Positions 47,001-60,550 of a DNA stretch of 64,000 nt are shown here, one piece after another (the first letter of the stretch is position 1; each line of letters opens with the position of its first letter). The DNA is from Adineta vaga (taxonomy: Eukaryota > Rotifera), in the NCBI GenBank assembly GCA_021613535.1, contig CP075494.1, forward strand, positions 5,704,001 through 5,768,000, read 5' to 3'. The notes under the pieces were generated by a model. It was not told the origin of the DNA, ran no database searches, and saw only the letters and a list, made by a program, of their open reading frames with translations. Both the position numbers and the translations under genes were made by a program.

Positions 47001-47444
47001 ATCAGTAATCACCCATTCAGGTCGATTTCCAGCACAGATTCCAAGATAATCTCGAGGATTGATTAGTTGTCTCAAACCATGTCCAAAATGTTTTGCTCGA
47101 TCACCGATTGTTTTGAAAGTGAACCATGAATAAGAATCTTTGTAGATGGAAGGATTACTTTGATCTTGATCTCGTATTCCCATACAATGACGATCCCGAT
47201 ACATTGACAATGCTATTCGAAGTAGACCTGCTACATGTTTCGTATGAGATTTATGTTTTTCTGCAGGACCATAAGAAAGTTCGGAAACCATTCGATGCGG
47301 ATGCGGTGGATCCGAAGTCATTAGGCAATTCTCACAATAATCGAAATCATCACAAACCGTACAGTTATAACGAAGTTCTCCATGTTGAAGTGTACGATTA
47401 CATTTATTACAATACCAAAAACTTACTTTTCCCGAGGAAGTCAT
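44045..47444 (-). CDS. ZZ-finger carboxylic acid reductase, copy B
   Basis: Exons 46796-47444 and 44045-46752 give 1118 residues, with the intron at the same place as in copy A. All motifs are present: ZZ finger (FWYCNKCN, CTVCDDFDYCENC, HPHRM), P-loop ILYTSGSSGFPKGAI, YGITECG, FFRTGDIVEL, the carrier Ser in TGTDSL, GTTGFVG and YAQSKW. The adenylation-domain N-terminal part, the ZZ finger and the last 90 residues differ clearly from copy A, but three blocks are almost identical at nucleotide level. Both copies therefore look active, perhaps with different acid substrates, since the diverged part includes much of the adenylation core domain. Genes of this architecture are typical of actinobacteria and fungi, which suggests horizontal origin. 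Confidence 0.88.
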
Positions 47445-47764
47445 ATTAATATTAAGATCAGATATATTTGCATCACTAAACTACTAAGTTGAGCAAGATC
47501 AGAATGAAAGCAAAGAGCTGATTGGTAATTCAATTTTTCTATGACTCTCAATTATCTTTAACGATAGATGTCTTTTAAAATTATATTCTTCAAATTTATT
47601 TGTAATCTGAAAATCTTTGCGCAATATTCAAGATATGAAGAAACTATCAGTCCCTAGCTATTCAGTTTTTTCATGAATATAAATATTGTTTTAAATTGAT
47701 TTATTTTATTTTATTTCTAACTAAATAAGATCTTATAAATAAACTTGATTATTAGTTCGTTGAA
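47445..47764. other. Intergenic region
   Basis: About 320 bp between the start of reductase copy B and the stop of the next minus-strand gene. No coding sequence seen. Confidence 0.4.
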
Positions 47765-48525
47765 TCATCCAAGTGAATCAACAAATTCTTTCATATAACG
47801 ATCTGATGGTGTCTTTTGACTAATTTCACATGTATAAATCGAATGTAAAGGTTTTTTCTTCCATATTGGTAATGTTTGAGGAACAATGGCATCTGCCGGT
47901 ATACGATTAGTATATGCAAATCGCCCGCCAAAATGCATCGCTGGTTTTGGATGATTTTGAAAATGATTTCGATATTCACTATTCAATGAATGTGGAACTT
48001 GATTACGCCAAAATGGACGTGCACGATTATAAGCCAAAGGAAGTTGAAATCCTTGACATGATCCTTAACAACAAACAAACAAACAAAGAGTAGCAAATCT
48101 TTGAATGAAAATTAAAACTAATTATTACCAGTATAATCTACTTGATATGTTGAATCTAATTGATTTCTTAATGCTTGCTTAACTTCATCCGAGATTGAAT
48201 CATTGAAACTTTCCGATCGTCGAGGACATTGTGTACATTGTTGTTTTTGAGAGTCAGATTGTTCGATTATACTCGTATTCTCATAGAAAGAAGGTTTTCG
48301 TTCTACATTCTTAGTACGAGCAAAATCCATTGTATAGATCGATTCACCTACAGGATCCGCTAGATTAAAAGGACAACCAATTAAATATCGTTGACTCAAT
48401 GGTGCACCTTCAACAATAGGTGCTGGTCTTTTCGCACTAAAGGCACGTTTATATGTTGTTTCGTAGTCTTGATTTCTTCTACAATGGTAGGATGTTTTTA
48501 AGCGAGGACGAAGGCAAGCATCCAT
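47765..48525 (-). CDS. Putative ciliary/sperm microtubule-associated protein
   Basis: Exons 48129-48525 and 47765-48063 give exactly 231 residues. The protein is small, basic and rich in aromatic and Pro residues, with no signal or membrane segment. Phrases such as LDSTYQVDYTG, RPFWRNQVPHSLNSEYRNHF and KTPSDRYMKEF look like the short repeated motifs of microtubule inner or surface proteins of cilia and sperm (SPMIP/TEX26/SAXO-like). This is a weak resemblance by style rather than a firm match. The frame is open upstream of the chosen ATG with a hydrophobic, non-matching stretch, so 48525 is the likely start. Confidence 0.4.
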
Positions 48526-49030
48526 TTTCACTTTTATATAAATGACAAAAATAGTTAAGAAATAAGAACTACATAGTGATGCTTTCAAACAATTAAACAA
48601 CGAAGAAAAAGACGAATAAGTAACAGAACGCGACAACTTCACCTTAGTTACTAATTCACAACAGTTGTTTATTGAAATGATAGAACAATTTTCAATTTGA
48701 TAGACGATCTATTATGGTCATATGTTTTGGCAAAAATATGTGAATAATGTTTTGTTATCTTTTTTTGCAAATCATGTGTTCTAACAGTTATTTTTAACAT
48801 TTTCATTTATTACATACAGATAATTATCTTTAACACAAACGAAAAGTATTAGCATACGATATAGCAACATAATAATCATCGCACAAAAAAAAGAAAGAAA
48901 ACAAATGTTAAGATAATGCATCCTCAATAAGAAATATGTGAATATGATTGTTTAACGCGCAACAAAGAAAAAACAGAATAAATAAGAAGTAGAACAAACA
49001 GATAGATCTGACACTCGGTTATCGACATGA
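48526..49030. other. Intergenic region
   Basis: About 500 bp of AT-rich sequence between two minus-strand genes. No coding sequence, RNA gene or repeat was recognised. Confidence 0.4.
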
Positions 49031-51269
<2,239 letters not shown>

Positions 51270-51550
51270 CTGGAAGTACATGAATAGAAATATTAATCAG
51301 CAACACAAACTGATCCCAGAAATAAGACAATTGATCCACAGTTTTTTCAAACAAAGAACATCGTCGAGAAGGAAGGAAGAATAGATGAAATATTTTCTAT
51401 TTGTTCAATCAATGAACCAATCGATCAATTATAAATTATGTCCAATAGAAAGATCGATACGATATGAATGAAAATTGTTTATTAGAAGAAGAATCGATAT
51501 GTTAGTTATTATTTATTCGATGTCATCAAAAGAAAAAAGCTAAGTCACAT

Positions 51551-52447
51551 TTAGAATTTCTCCGGAAGTTTTTCAATATCAATCGGATAACTTTTAATCG
51601 TTGATTTTTTTCCTTGATGTGAACGTATAACATAAATAAATAGAAAAGCCATACTCATATCCGAAAAAAGAAACCAAATAAATTCAGGACCAAAATATTG
51701 TGACCAAAATGGACCTTCCGATGCACAGATATGTTCTGCACCAAAGGATGTTGCAAGTAAACCAATAGCACCATACATTCCTCCAACAAAAAGTGCTGGT
51801 AAAGCATGACGACTGGATTTTAAACATAATTGTGTTATAAGATAAATAAAGCAACAAACAGCTATAACATCAAGATACAACACAGAGAAAGTCCATTCCC
51901 ATTGATTGATAAGTCCCAATGTCCAAAGAAGAAAAACGATAAAATATGATATGAACAATAAACATCGTGTGACTGTCGATTGAGGATTTAACAATCGTAT
52001 GTCACATAGACCGCAGAAGAGAAAACTAACCGCAATACTTGTTGTTAATCCCACATCAATGATTGTTACAATTAATTGAATAAAATCCATAGAACTATCA
52101 TTTGTACTTTGAAGAAGAGTTGATAATTTTTGTTTATCATCCAAAAAGCAATGTAAAATACCAGCGGATGTCATCATAATTCCATAGAGAAAAAATGTTA
52201 ATTGATAATAATATCGAACCGGAAATTTGCCTGGTAATTGATAGATACGTTTTGAACAATATAAACCAATTAACAAAGCCAACATACAAGTAGGAAGTAT
52301 TGAAGGATTTTCAATACAGAATGATGATCCATCATAATCATTAACACACCATTTAGCAGGCGATGATGGACATGATGAATTACTCGATGGACCATTACCA
52401 TCAATGAAATTTTGTAAACGAAGAAAATGTTGGAAAAATTTCACCAT
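51551..52447 (-). CDS. Unknown seven-transmembrane protein
   Basis: One exon of 298 residues. The extracellular-looking N-terminus has Cys residues and Asn-linked sites (SSNSSCPSSPAKWCVNDYDG). Seven hydrophobic segments follow, starting PTCMLALLIGLYCSK, then YYYQLTFFLYGIMMTSAGIL and IAVSFLFCGLCDIRLL. Near the end are GAEHICASEGPFWSQYFGPE and FIWFLFSDMSMAFLFIYVI. The spaced polar residues inside helices (H in GILHCFLD, H in GAEHICASE, D in FSDMSM) recall hydrolase-like membrane families such as CREST/alkaline ceramidases. I could not confirm a match, and it is not a rhodopsin-like GPCR. The short tail is basic with a Lys cluster. Confidence 0.6.
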   Translation of the reverse strand: MVKFFQHFLRLQNFIDGNGPSSNSSCPSSPAKWCVNDYDGSSFCIENPSILPTCMLALLIGLYCSKRIYQLPGKFPVRYYYQLTFFLYGIMMTSAGILHCFLDDKQKLSTLLQSTNDSSMDFIQLIVTIIDVGLTTSIAVSFLFCGLCDIRLLNPQSTVTRCLLFISYFIVFLLWTLGLINQWEWTFSVLYLDVIAVCCFIYLITQLCLKSSRHALPALFVGGMYGAIGLLATSFGAEHICASEGPFWSQYFGPEFIWFLFSDMSMAFLFIYVIRSHQGKKSTIKSYPIDIEKLPEKF

Positions 52448-52800
52448 CGTTTGTTTTGTGTCTTTCTTGTCTTACCTTATGTCTTCAACTGAAATAGATA
52501 GATTATTTATCAAATAATGTTAACAAACTAAGTTTGTTATCTTTTCAACACGTGTTTTATTCAACAAACAATGATAATAACTGTAAAAGAATCTTTTTTT
52601 TTAATATTAACTTACTGGTAATTGTTAGCTGAAGATATGACGTTATGATGACATTACATAACAAAATAGAAAGTTACTGTCTTTTTTCTTTCGAATATAA
52701 TAAATGCATTAATCACATTCACAATGTGAAAGATAGTTTATTTTTATTAGATAAAATGATCAAAAATATTGTCAAAGTAGGAAAAAATAGATCGAATGGC
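52448..52800. other. Intergenic region before the kinase array
   Basis: About 350 bp with no supported gene. A short 61-codon plus-strand frame here shows no family signal. Confidence 0.4.
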
Positions 52801-53962
52801 TTAAACTGTTGTTGTATAAGGATGTTTTGACAACCATAAAGCATCTGATCTTTCTTTTGCGTCAATCAAAAGTGTATGACGAAGTATACTGGAAAGATAG
52901 GAATCGTGTACTGAATTTTGATTTGGAGGAGGACGATAACATGGTTCAATATAATCCGGAGGTGTCATGTAAATCATACGATAGAGAATAGCACCTAATG
53001 ACCAAATATCCGCTTTTGTTGTAAGTATTGGGGCATGATGTCTAGAAACAATTGTTAATTCAGGTGCTGAATAAGGTGGAGTACCGTATGTGAGACTTCT
53101 AAATATATTAATATTGAATTACTTGTAAAGATGTTGTTACAAATACGTTACCTTGGTTCGTTAACTTTTTGAGCTATACCGAAATCTGTCAATTTAATAA
53201 TATTTCCGTAAAATAGGATTAAATTATCAGGTGAAATATTCAAATGCATCTACAAGAAGAAATCAAGTATAAAAACAAATGATTTAAAAGGCAATTGACA
53301 TTACTATATGAGAATTTTGCAGAGTAACAACAATATTTACTAATTGTCTCCATATTCCTTTTTTTTCTGTTGATAATAGTGCAGATCGTTGTGAAAGATA
53401 CTTTTCCAAATCTTGATATCCCAGTTCCATAACAAGAAAACTTAAACCTGTTTGATGAAAATCAAAATCATACAAATCTACAATATGATTTGATTTGCCA
53501 GTTAAACGTTTAGTCATCCTGATTTCATTTATAAATGATTGTGCAATCATTGAGATTTCTCTACTATCGCGTGCAACTAATGATAGAACTTTGATAGCAA
53601 CTGGTTTATCTACATGAACAGAACAAATTTGATATACTTGAAGAATAACACATCAATTGACTTACTATCCGAACGTCGATGTGCGGCATAAATAGAACTA
53701 AATCTACCCGTCGCAAGTTTCCTGTCAAAAATATACGGATGTTTATGAATCTCTATCAAATGATTTTCAATGGATATTGATCGATAAGTGTATTGTTGAG
53801 GGTGTTGTTGTTGATGATGATGATTTTGATGATAATTCGGATTCCGTGCATAATCTATTTTTGAGAAGAAAAGTTGTTGGAATAAAATTAGCAAGGCGGT
53901 AATTTTCAAAACTTACAATTTCCCGAAGGGATCGCATATGGTTGTACGTATGGCGACGACAT
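52801..53962 (-). CDS. Tandem kinase array unit 1, probable pseudokinase
   Basis: About six exons starting MSSPYVQPYAIPSGN, with a His/Gln-rich stretch and then the kinase-like domain. The glycine loop is degraded (LATGRFSSIYAA). The VAIK lysine is kept, followed by NEIRMTKRL and VMELGYQDLEKYL. The catalytic loop is broken: it reads MHLNISPDN where the siblings read HRDIKPxN, so the catalytic Asp is Asn and the following Lys is Ser. The metal-binding DFG is intact (KLTDFGIAQ), and SAPEL and WSLGAILYRMIYM are present. The set most resembles TTK/MPS1-type kinases (MECGxxDL; ILYYMTY). It is probably catalytically dead but still under constraint, as the frame is open. Confidence 0.7.
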
Positions 53963-54285
53963 AAAGGTAACACGAATAAGAAAAATTTATTGAAAATAAA
54001 TAATAATATTTATCGATGAAGATACAGTGATAGGTAACTAAATGAAATGGGAAATGTGTCATTAAAAACAACACGTTTTTTCATGTTATGACGCAAACAA
54101 AAAAACATGTACGTATCATTTCATCTTGCTTATTTATATATTTAATAAAGTATGATGATAATATGTTTCGTTAGAGATAAAAAAGCAATTTACAAAAGTG
54201 TTCGTTATTCAAAGAGAACGTGGTGTAGGAAAAACCGATTCTGATCGTTTTAATTTTAGTACATATAAACAATCAAAAATATATC
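53963..54285. other. Spacer between kinase units 1 and 2
   Basis: About 320 bp of AT-rich sequence; no gene seen. Confidence 0.4.
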
Positions 54286-55390
54286 TTAGGTATTTGTAAA
54301 TGGATGATTGGCAATCCATGATACACCAGCTCTTCTTATAGGATTTCCTACCAACGTATGAACAAGAATATCAAGAAGTTGAGGATCAGATGTTGGATAT
54401 TGATTAAATGGTGGACGATGATATGGAGGATTATATTCAGGTGCAGTCATGTAAGTCATACGATAAAGTATAGCACCCCATGACCAAGCATCTGCTCTTG
54501 TTGTAAGCATTTTAACATATGGAATATGTGATGTGACTTCAGGTGCTGAATATGGTGGAATACCATTTGGTCTTGATCTATTCAAAAAAATTAATAGTAG
54601 AGTTAGGTTATAAGACAATATGATCGATCGAACATACATTTGTAAAGCGCGTCTAGCAATACCAAGATCACTTAATTTGACTATTCCATTATGAAATACA
54701 ATAATATTTTCTGGTTTTATATCTCGATGCACCTACAGAGAACAAATGAAATATTGCCAAAGAAGTTTCACATCAAACAACTCATTACGATTTTAGACGT
54801 ATGAAGATTAACAGCAATATCTACAAGTTGTCGCCATAATAGTTTTCTCTCTGTTGACGAAAGTTTTGATTTTCCTCCAAGATATTTTTCTAGATCTTGC
54901 TGACCAAGTTCCATAACAAGATATGCAACGCCTAATTGGGGATCAAAATCAACAGCATACATGTAAACTACTCGAGTCGTTAAATTAGACAATTCTCTTG
55001 TTTTTTGGAATTCATTAATAACAGATTCAGAATTTCGATGTGCTTGTTCCTCAGTCCCTGTTGCTAAAGTGATAATTTTGATAGCAACAGGTTTATCTAA
55101 GTGAATAAATTAGTTAGTTTTCTTCGGAGAAAAACGATATTAAAGTAAACCGACTATCTCGATGTCGACGTGCTGTATAAACATAACCAAAAGCACCATT
55201 CCCAAGAAATTGATCAAAAGTATATTGATCTTTATATATACTACACGTTCTTCTTTCCATTGCTATCAAATGAACGCCAGGATTTTTATCATTTAGATTA
55301 AACCTAACTTCTATGGATTAAAGTAAGACTTTGTATTATGAAAAGAAAGAAATTAAGATTATTTTTCTTACTTTTACGAAATGCACACAT
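54286..55390 (-). CDS. Tandem kinase array unit 2
   Basis: A small first exon (MCAFRK) is spliced to a longer one with the glycine loop (FLGNGAFGYVYTARR). Later exons carry [26 protein letters not shown], then VHRDIKPENIIVF, KLSDLGIARRA (DLG in place of DFG), YSAPEVTSH and WSWGAILYRMTYM, ending ANHPFTNT. All main catalytic residues (Lys, HRD Asp, DLG Asp, APE Glu) are present, so it is likely active. It shares exon pattern and about half of its residues with units 3-5. A conserved [18 protein letters not shown] stretch is shared with unit 3 only, marking the two as closest relatives. Confidence 0.75.
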
Positions 55391-56090
55391 ATTATATCTA
55401 ATATACGTTTACTAAACTACTGACAATAGCAAATCATACATATGAATAGAAAGTGATCGATAAGACGGATGTAATGACAAACAAAATAACATATTATACG
55501 ACCGTGCGTCTTATGACGGTAAGTAGTAATAGTGGGTATTTTCCAATCGTCTTTTTATTGAGATAGATAAGTGACATTAGAGGTGATATAAAAAGAAACT
55601 TTTCAACAAGATGAATAACTATGAATCATTAATTATCTGATAAATATTTATTATCTATTTAGAATTCTTGATCGATGGAAGAACGGATCGTTTATATGTA
55701 TAAAGTAGTTTTCATGTAATATAGGAGCGTTTCCGAATAGTTGAATATGGGTGTGACTGTAAAATAAGTAGAGTTGATTTTTACTGCTATGGACTCGATA
55801 CAGATATTTCAAGTTATTTTTACATTTGTCGATTTTACGCATAATAGAACTGCGCATTTCGAAAATGATGTAAAGATCGATCTATCAGTGAATTCAATGA
55901 CACAGAATATAAATTTCAAGGTGCACCTGAATTTCAGAATGTAATACTTCGTTTAAGTAAGGAAAACATATTTTAATGTCTATTCACCGATGTATATTAG
56001 AACAAAAAACAAAAAATTCAATACATTTAATCACAGATCTTAGGAAAAAGGACAAGTTTGTCTATGATTTATGAATATGAAAATATGTTT
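55391..56090. other. Spacer between kinase units 2 and 3
   Basis: About 700 bp with no supported coding sequence. Confidence 0.4.
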
Positions 56091-57207
56091 TTAATTCGTT
56101 ATTGTATATGGATGTTTGGCAAGCCATGCAACAGTCGCTCGATCATTTGGACTTCTGATAAGTGTATGTCGAAGAACATCAAGAAGATGTGTATCATGTG
56201 TAATACGTCGATCGGGAGGAGGACGATAGTAAGGTTCATCGAGAGGTGGGCGTGCCATGTATGTCATACGATAAAGTACAGCGCCATAGGACCAAACATC
56301 TGTTTTTGTGGTAAGTATTGTTGGAACAATGGCTGAAGTTACTTCAGGTGCTGAATAAGGACGACTACCGGTTCGTTCAGTTCTAAATTTTGAAAGAGAA
56401 ATTCATTACTTTTTATAATACAAACTCGAATCAAAGAAAATTACTTTTGAAGAACACGTTTTGCTATACCAAGATCACCTAATTTGATAATATCACCTGG
56501 AAACATAATAAGATTCAATGGTTTGATATCTCGATGTACCTATTCATCAAAATAATTCTTATCAGAAAAAAAAGTCAAATAAAATCAATCAAATTACAAT
56601 TTTCGCTTGATGAAGAGTGACAGCAATATCCATTAATTGTCGCCATAATGATTTTCTAATTACCGGTGAAAGATGCGATTTTTGAGAAAGATATTTTTCT
56701 AAATCTTGTTGACCAAGTTCCATAACAAGATATGCAACACCTAATTGAGGATCAAAATCAACATCAAACATACGTACAATATGATCGGTTGACTTAGTTA
56801 ATTCTCTTGATTTTTCAAATTCATTAATAACAGATTCAGAATTTCGACGTGACCGTTCGGGACTGTTCGCCATTAATGATACAACTTTGACAGCAACTAA
56901 TTTTTCTAAATAATTAGAGAAAATTTTCATTTTCAAACAAAGTATTGCTTCGAATAAGATAAACTACGATCTGGATGTCGACGCGCTGAATAAACAAAGC
57001 CAAATGATCCATTGCCACGATATTCATCAAATGTATATTGTTTTTTATGAATTGTCCATGTTTGTCTTGCCATATCTACTCGTTTAATATCGTTATTATA
57101 AGCATATGAACGTGGTTTTCTTCTAAATCTTGGGGTCAAATCTATTTGAAAATAGTAAATCAATGATGTTTTCAATTGAATTTCTTACCGTAATGAAAGG
57201 CACACAT
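56091..57207 (-). CDS. Tandem kinase array unit 3
   Basis: First exon MCAFHY, then a basic exon (DLTPRFRRKPRSYAY) and the glycine loop (YRGNGSFGFVYSARR). The VAVK-type lysine is in KLVAVKVVSLM, then [49 protein letters not shown] and [13 protein letters not shown]. The end is LAKHPYTITN. Catalytic residues are complete, with DLG for DFG. The gene is the sister of unit 2 by the shared FDPQLGVAYLV segment. Its start exon MCAF-x-Y is repeated in unit 4, which supports the ATG choice at 57207. Confidence 0.75.
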
Positions 57208-57703
57208 GTTCGATGATTTCTTTATAAAGTTTTATTAGTAGAAGAGTCAAATGATGTTGTTAAAACGCGATGAATAGGAATGACAAAAATGTATATCATA
57301 TTGTAATATATATTAATAGCAAGAAATTGGCATGACATGCATGTGTAACCTATCGATGATGAAAGTTACGAACTAGAAAAACATGTTATTTATATTAGTG
57401 TTAATGGAAAGTAGAACGGTTGATAATTTGTGAATCATATTTTGCTGATAAGTAATCAGAAATCATATCTTTTCAAGATGGTGTACAATTAAAATGTTGA
57501 AGTGATATCGTAATGAATTGTGGAACAAATGAAAAAAATTATTTATAACAATATTGAAGAACAAAATTCGCTTTTTTTAGAACAGAAAAATATTCAAGAA
57601 AAACTAATTATTACGAGCAAAAGTAAATGACTCAGTTTATATCAGGATTATATGCGATTCATTTATCATGAATAATAAATTCATTGAAATCGACATCAAA
57701 TGT
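57208..57703. other. Spacer between kinase units 3 and 4
   Basis: About 500 bp of AT-rich sequence with no supported gene. Confidence 0.4.
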
Positions 57704-58839
57704 CTAATGTAGTACTGTATATGGATGGTCAATAAACCAATATGCATTTGGTCGTTCTCTTGGATCAAGTACAAGTGTATGTCGAAGAATATTACGAAGA
57801 TGTGGATCACGTGTTGAATGTTGATTGAGTGGTGCACGATAGCATGGTTCATGATAATCAGGAGGTGCCATGTAAGTCATACGATATAGTACAGCACCCC
57901 ATGACCAAACATCAGCTTTTGATGTATTTAATGTTATATGATGATGTGCAATAAGTGTTACTTCTGGTGCTGAAAATGGTGCACTACCATTAGGTCCAAT
58001 TCTAAAGAAATCAAGAAAAGAAAAAGATCATGTTTGAGAATTCGGACGAATAGTTAACTATTATTACCTTTGTCCATAAGCTCGTTGAGCAATACCCATA
58101 TCAACTAATTTGATAAGACCACCATGAAATAGAACAAGATTTTGTGGTTTAATGTCGAAATGCACCTATAACGACAACAAAAAAAAGAACATGATCAAAT
58201 GTAATTATGAGAAAACAAAAACTGAAACGAATTACAATCAAATTATTTTCAAGTGTAATCGCAATATCGACTAATTGTTTCCATATTGCTTTTCTTTCTA
58301 CAGGTGAAATTGCCATTCGATTTGAAAGATATTTTTCCAAATCTTGTTGACCAAGTTCCATAACAATAAACGATAATCCTGTTTGATAATGAAAATCGAA
58401 ATCATACATATGTATGATATGATTCGATGTTTGAGCTAATCGTCTTGCCATTCGAATTTCATTGAGAACTGCTTCAGAATTTTGAGCTATTAGAGCATTA
58501 TTTTTTGTTGCTAATGATATGACTTTAATAGCAACTGGACTATCTATGTTTAGTAGAAACTTTACAATCAATGAAGAGTGCTGCATAAATTTTACATACC
58601 ATCAATCATGCGTCGTGCTGAGTAGACAGCACCATATGCACCATGACCAAGCTTCTGATCAAAATTATATTCATACCCATTGATAGGAAGGATTGTACGT
58701 TCGAGTGGTATTGAAACAATTGTAAAACGCGATCGATTTTTAGAAGATTTATCTCTGACTTAGAAAAAAACGAAATCTTTTTTAATCGAAGAATGAATAC
58801 ATATGAATAAAAATTCTTACTATAACGAAACGCACACAT
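57704..58839 (-). CDS. Tandem kinase array unit 4, altered catalytic loop
   Basis: First exon MCAFRY; the glycine loop is intact (KLGHGAYGAVYSARR). SPVAIKVISLATKN gives the lysine, followed by [27 protein letters not shown] and LEKYLSNRM. The catalytic loop reads VHFDIKPQNLVLF, so Arg of HRD is replaced by Phe while the Asp is kept. The next motif is DMG for DFG (KLVDMGIAQR). FSAPEV replaces YSAPEV. It may still phosphorylate, since HxD without Arg is found in kinases not regulated by activation-loop phosphorylation. It ends IDHPYTVLH. Confidence 0.72.
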
Positions 58840-59127
58840 TTTCAACTCAATATGGTCTCTAAACGTGACAAATGTAAACGGACAGTTTCATGCTTAACAA
58901 TGAACGTAAAAAAAAAGAATGGAAAAAAGGACATATTTGATACATTGATTGATAATATAGTGACAACATATCGGTGAAGAGAGAGAGAGAGAAAATAAAA
59001 GAAAATGATAACGAAATAGAATGATGTAAACTAAAATAATTTGTAAGTTTGAAAAATGAGAATTTTTCTTTATGGTCCTAACATATGATGTACAGTGAAC
59101 AATTTGAAAAAGAGAAAAACGCCTTTT
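58840..59127. repeat. Spacer between units 4 and 5, with (GA)n
   Basis: About 290 bp, no gene, holding a (GA)n run at about 58977-58992. Confidence 0.5.
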
Positions 59128-60241
59128 CTAATTAAATGTCGTATAGGGATGTCCTGCTAACCATAATGGATTAACTCTTTTTATTGGATTCATAACGAGT
59201 GTACGTCGAAGAACGCCACGAAGCTGTAGATCACGTGTTGGACGTTGATTGTTTGGAGAATAAAAACATGGCTCCCCATATCCAGGATGTGTCATATAGG
59301 TCATTCGATAGAGTACAGCACCCCATGACCAAGCATCTGCTTTTGATGTAATCTTTGCGGTATGATGTGGAGAAGTTACTTCAGGTGCTGAATAGAAAAT
59401 AGTACCACCAGGTCCAGTTCTAAATAAATCATCAATTGTTTAGATGTTTACATAAACAAAAAAAAAGAAATATTACTTGTCTAGATAAGCTTGTTGAGCA
59501 ATACCGAGATCTGCTAATTTGACGATACCATTTGGAAAGACGATTAAATTTTGAGGTTTAATATCTCGATGTACCTTAACATGAGAAGTTATTATAGAGT
59601 AGAATTATAAAGAAAAGTAAAAGCTATTTACAATTTGAGACTGATAAAGAGTAACAGCAATCTCAACAAGTTGTCTCCATATACTTTTTCTCTCATTCGG
59701 TAAAAGATATGCTCGTTGTGAAAGATATTTTTCTAAATCTTGTTGGCCAAGTTCCATGACAAGAAACGATAGACCTGTCTCATGAAAATCAAAAGCATAC
59801 ATGTGTATCATATGATTCGATCTTTGAGATAAATGTCGGCTCATTTCAAATTCTTTTAGGACAGATTTTGCATTGGCAGCCGCTACGGAAAAATCTTTTG
59901 TTGCTAATGAGACAACTTTTATTGCTACTGGCATATCTATATTGATGAACATGGTTTAGTTTTGCTAGAAAACAATCGAAAAAATGAATTCACTTACTAT
60001 CTGGATACCGACGTGATGCATATACAGCACCAAATGCACCTTTACCTATTTTTTTATCGAATCTATAATGAGATCCCTTAATAGATATTGTTCGATTTTC
60101 CAATGGTATATTAACGATTAAGTATTGTTGTTGATCTGGAACTTCTTCTCCTTTAATGAATGAATGAATAGATGAAATAGTTTATATTGAATTATATAAT
60201 CTTTATTGTATAGAAATCTTACTATAATGAAAAGGCAACAT
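59128..60241 (-). CDS. Tandem kinase array unit 5
   Basis: First exon MLPFHY, then the glycine loop [79 protein letters not shown] and [13 protein letters not shown] segments, ending [10 protein letters not shown]. Catalytic residues are complete with DLG for [17 protein letters not shown] groups it with units 1 and 4 ([25 protein letters not shown]), so the array has two sub-lineages, 1/4/5 and 2/3. The LATKD segment after the lysine is shared with unit 4. Confidence 0.75.
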
Positions 60242-60550
60242 GCTTGACTGTATTTGAGCTATAATATCGATTTTTTTAATAATTGAAAAGAACGAGCATT
60301 CTATGTCAATATAAACGGATGTGAGTAATGATTATAATATTGAAAGAAAGGTAAAATTACAGCATATGATAAAGGAGTAACGAACGTGTGACAAGCTAAT
60401 ATGTTTAGTTGGAGAAAACCTATATAGTGAATGGTAGTCATTGATAATATATATTGTATATAGTTGAAAAGGTACTTTCCAACATTCGATATGATTCATA
60501 GATCGACTGATAGAGAAGTGATATTTGTATTAAAATGCATTTATTGATAG
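60242..60550. other. Divergent intergenic region
   Basis: About 310 bp between kinase unit 5 (minus) and the composite gene (plus). No coding sequence seen; probable shared promoter region. Confidence 0.4.
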
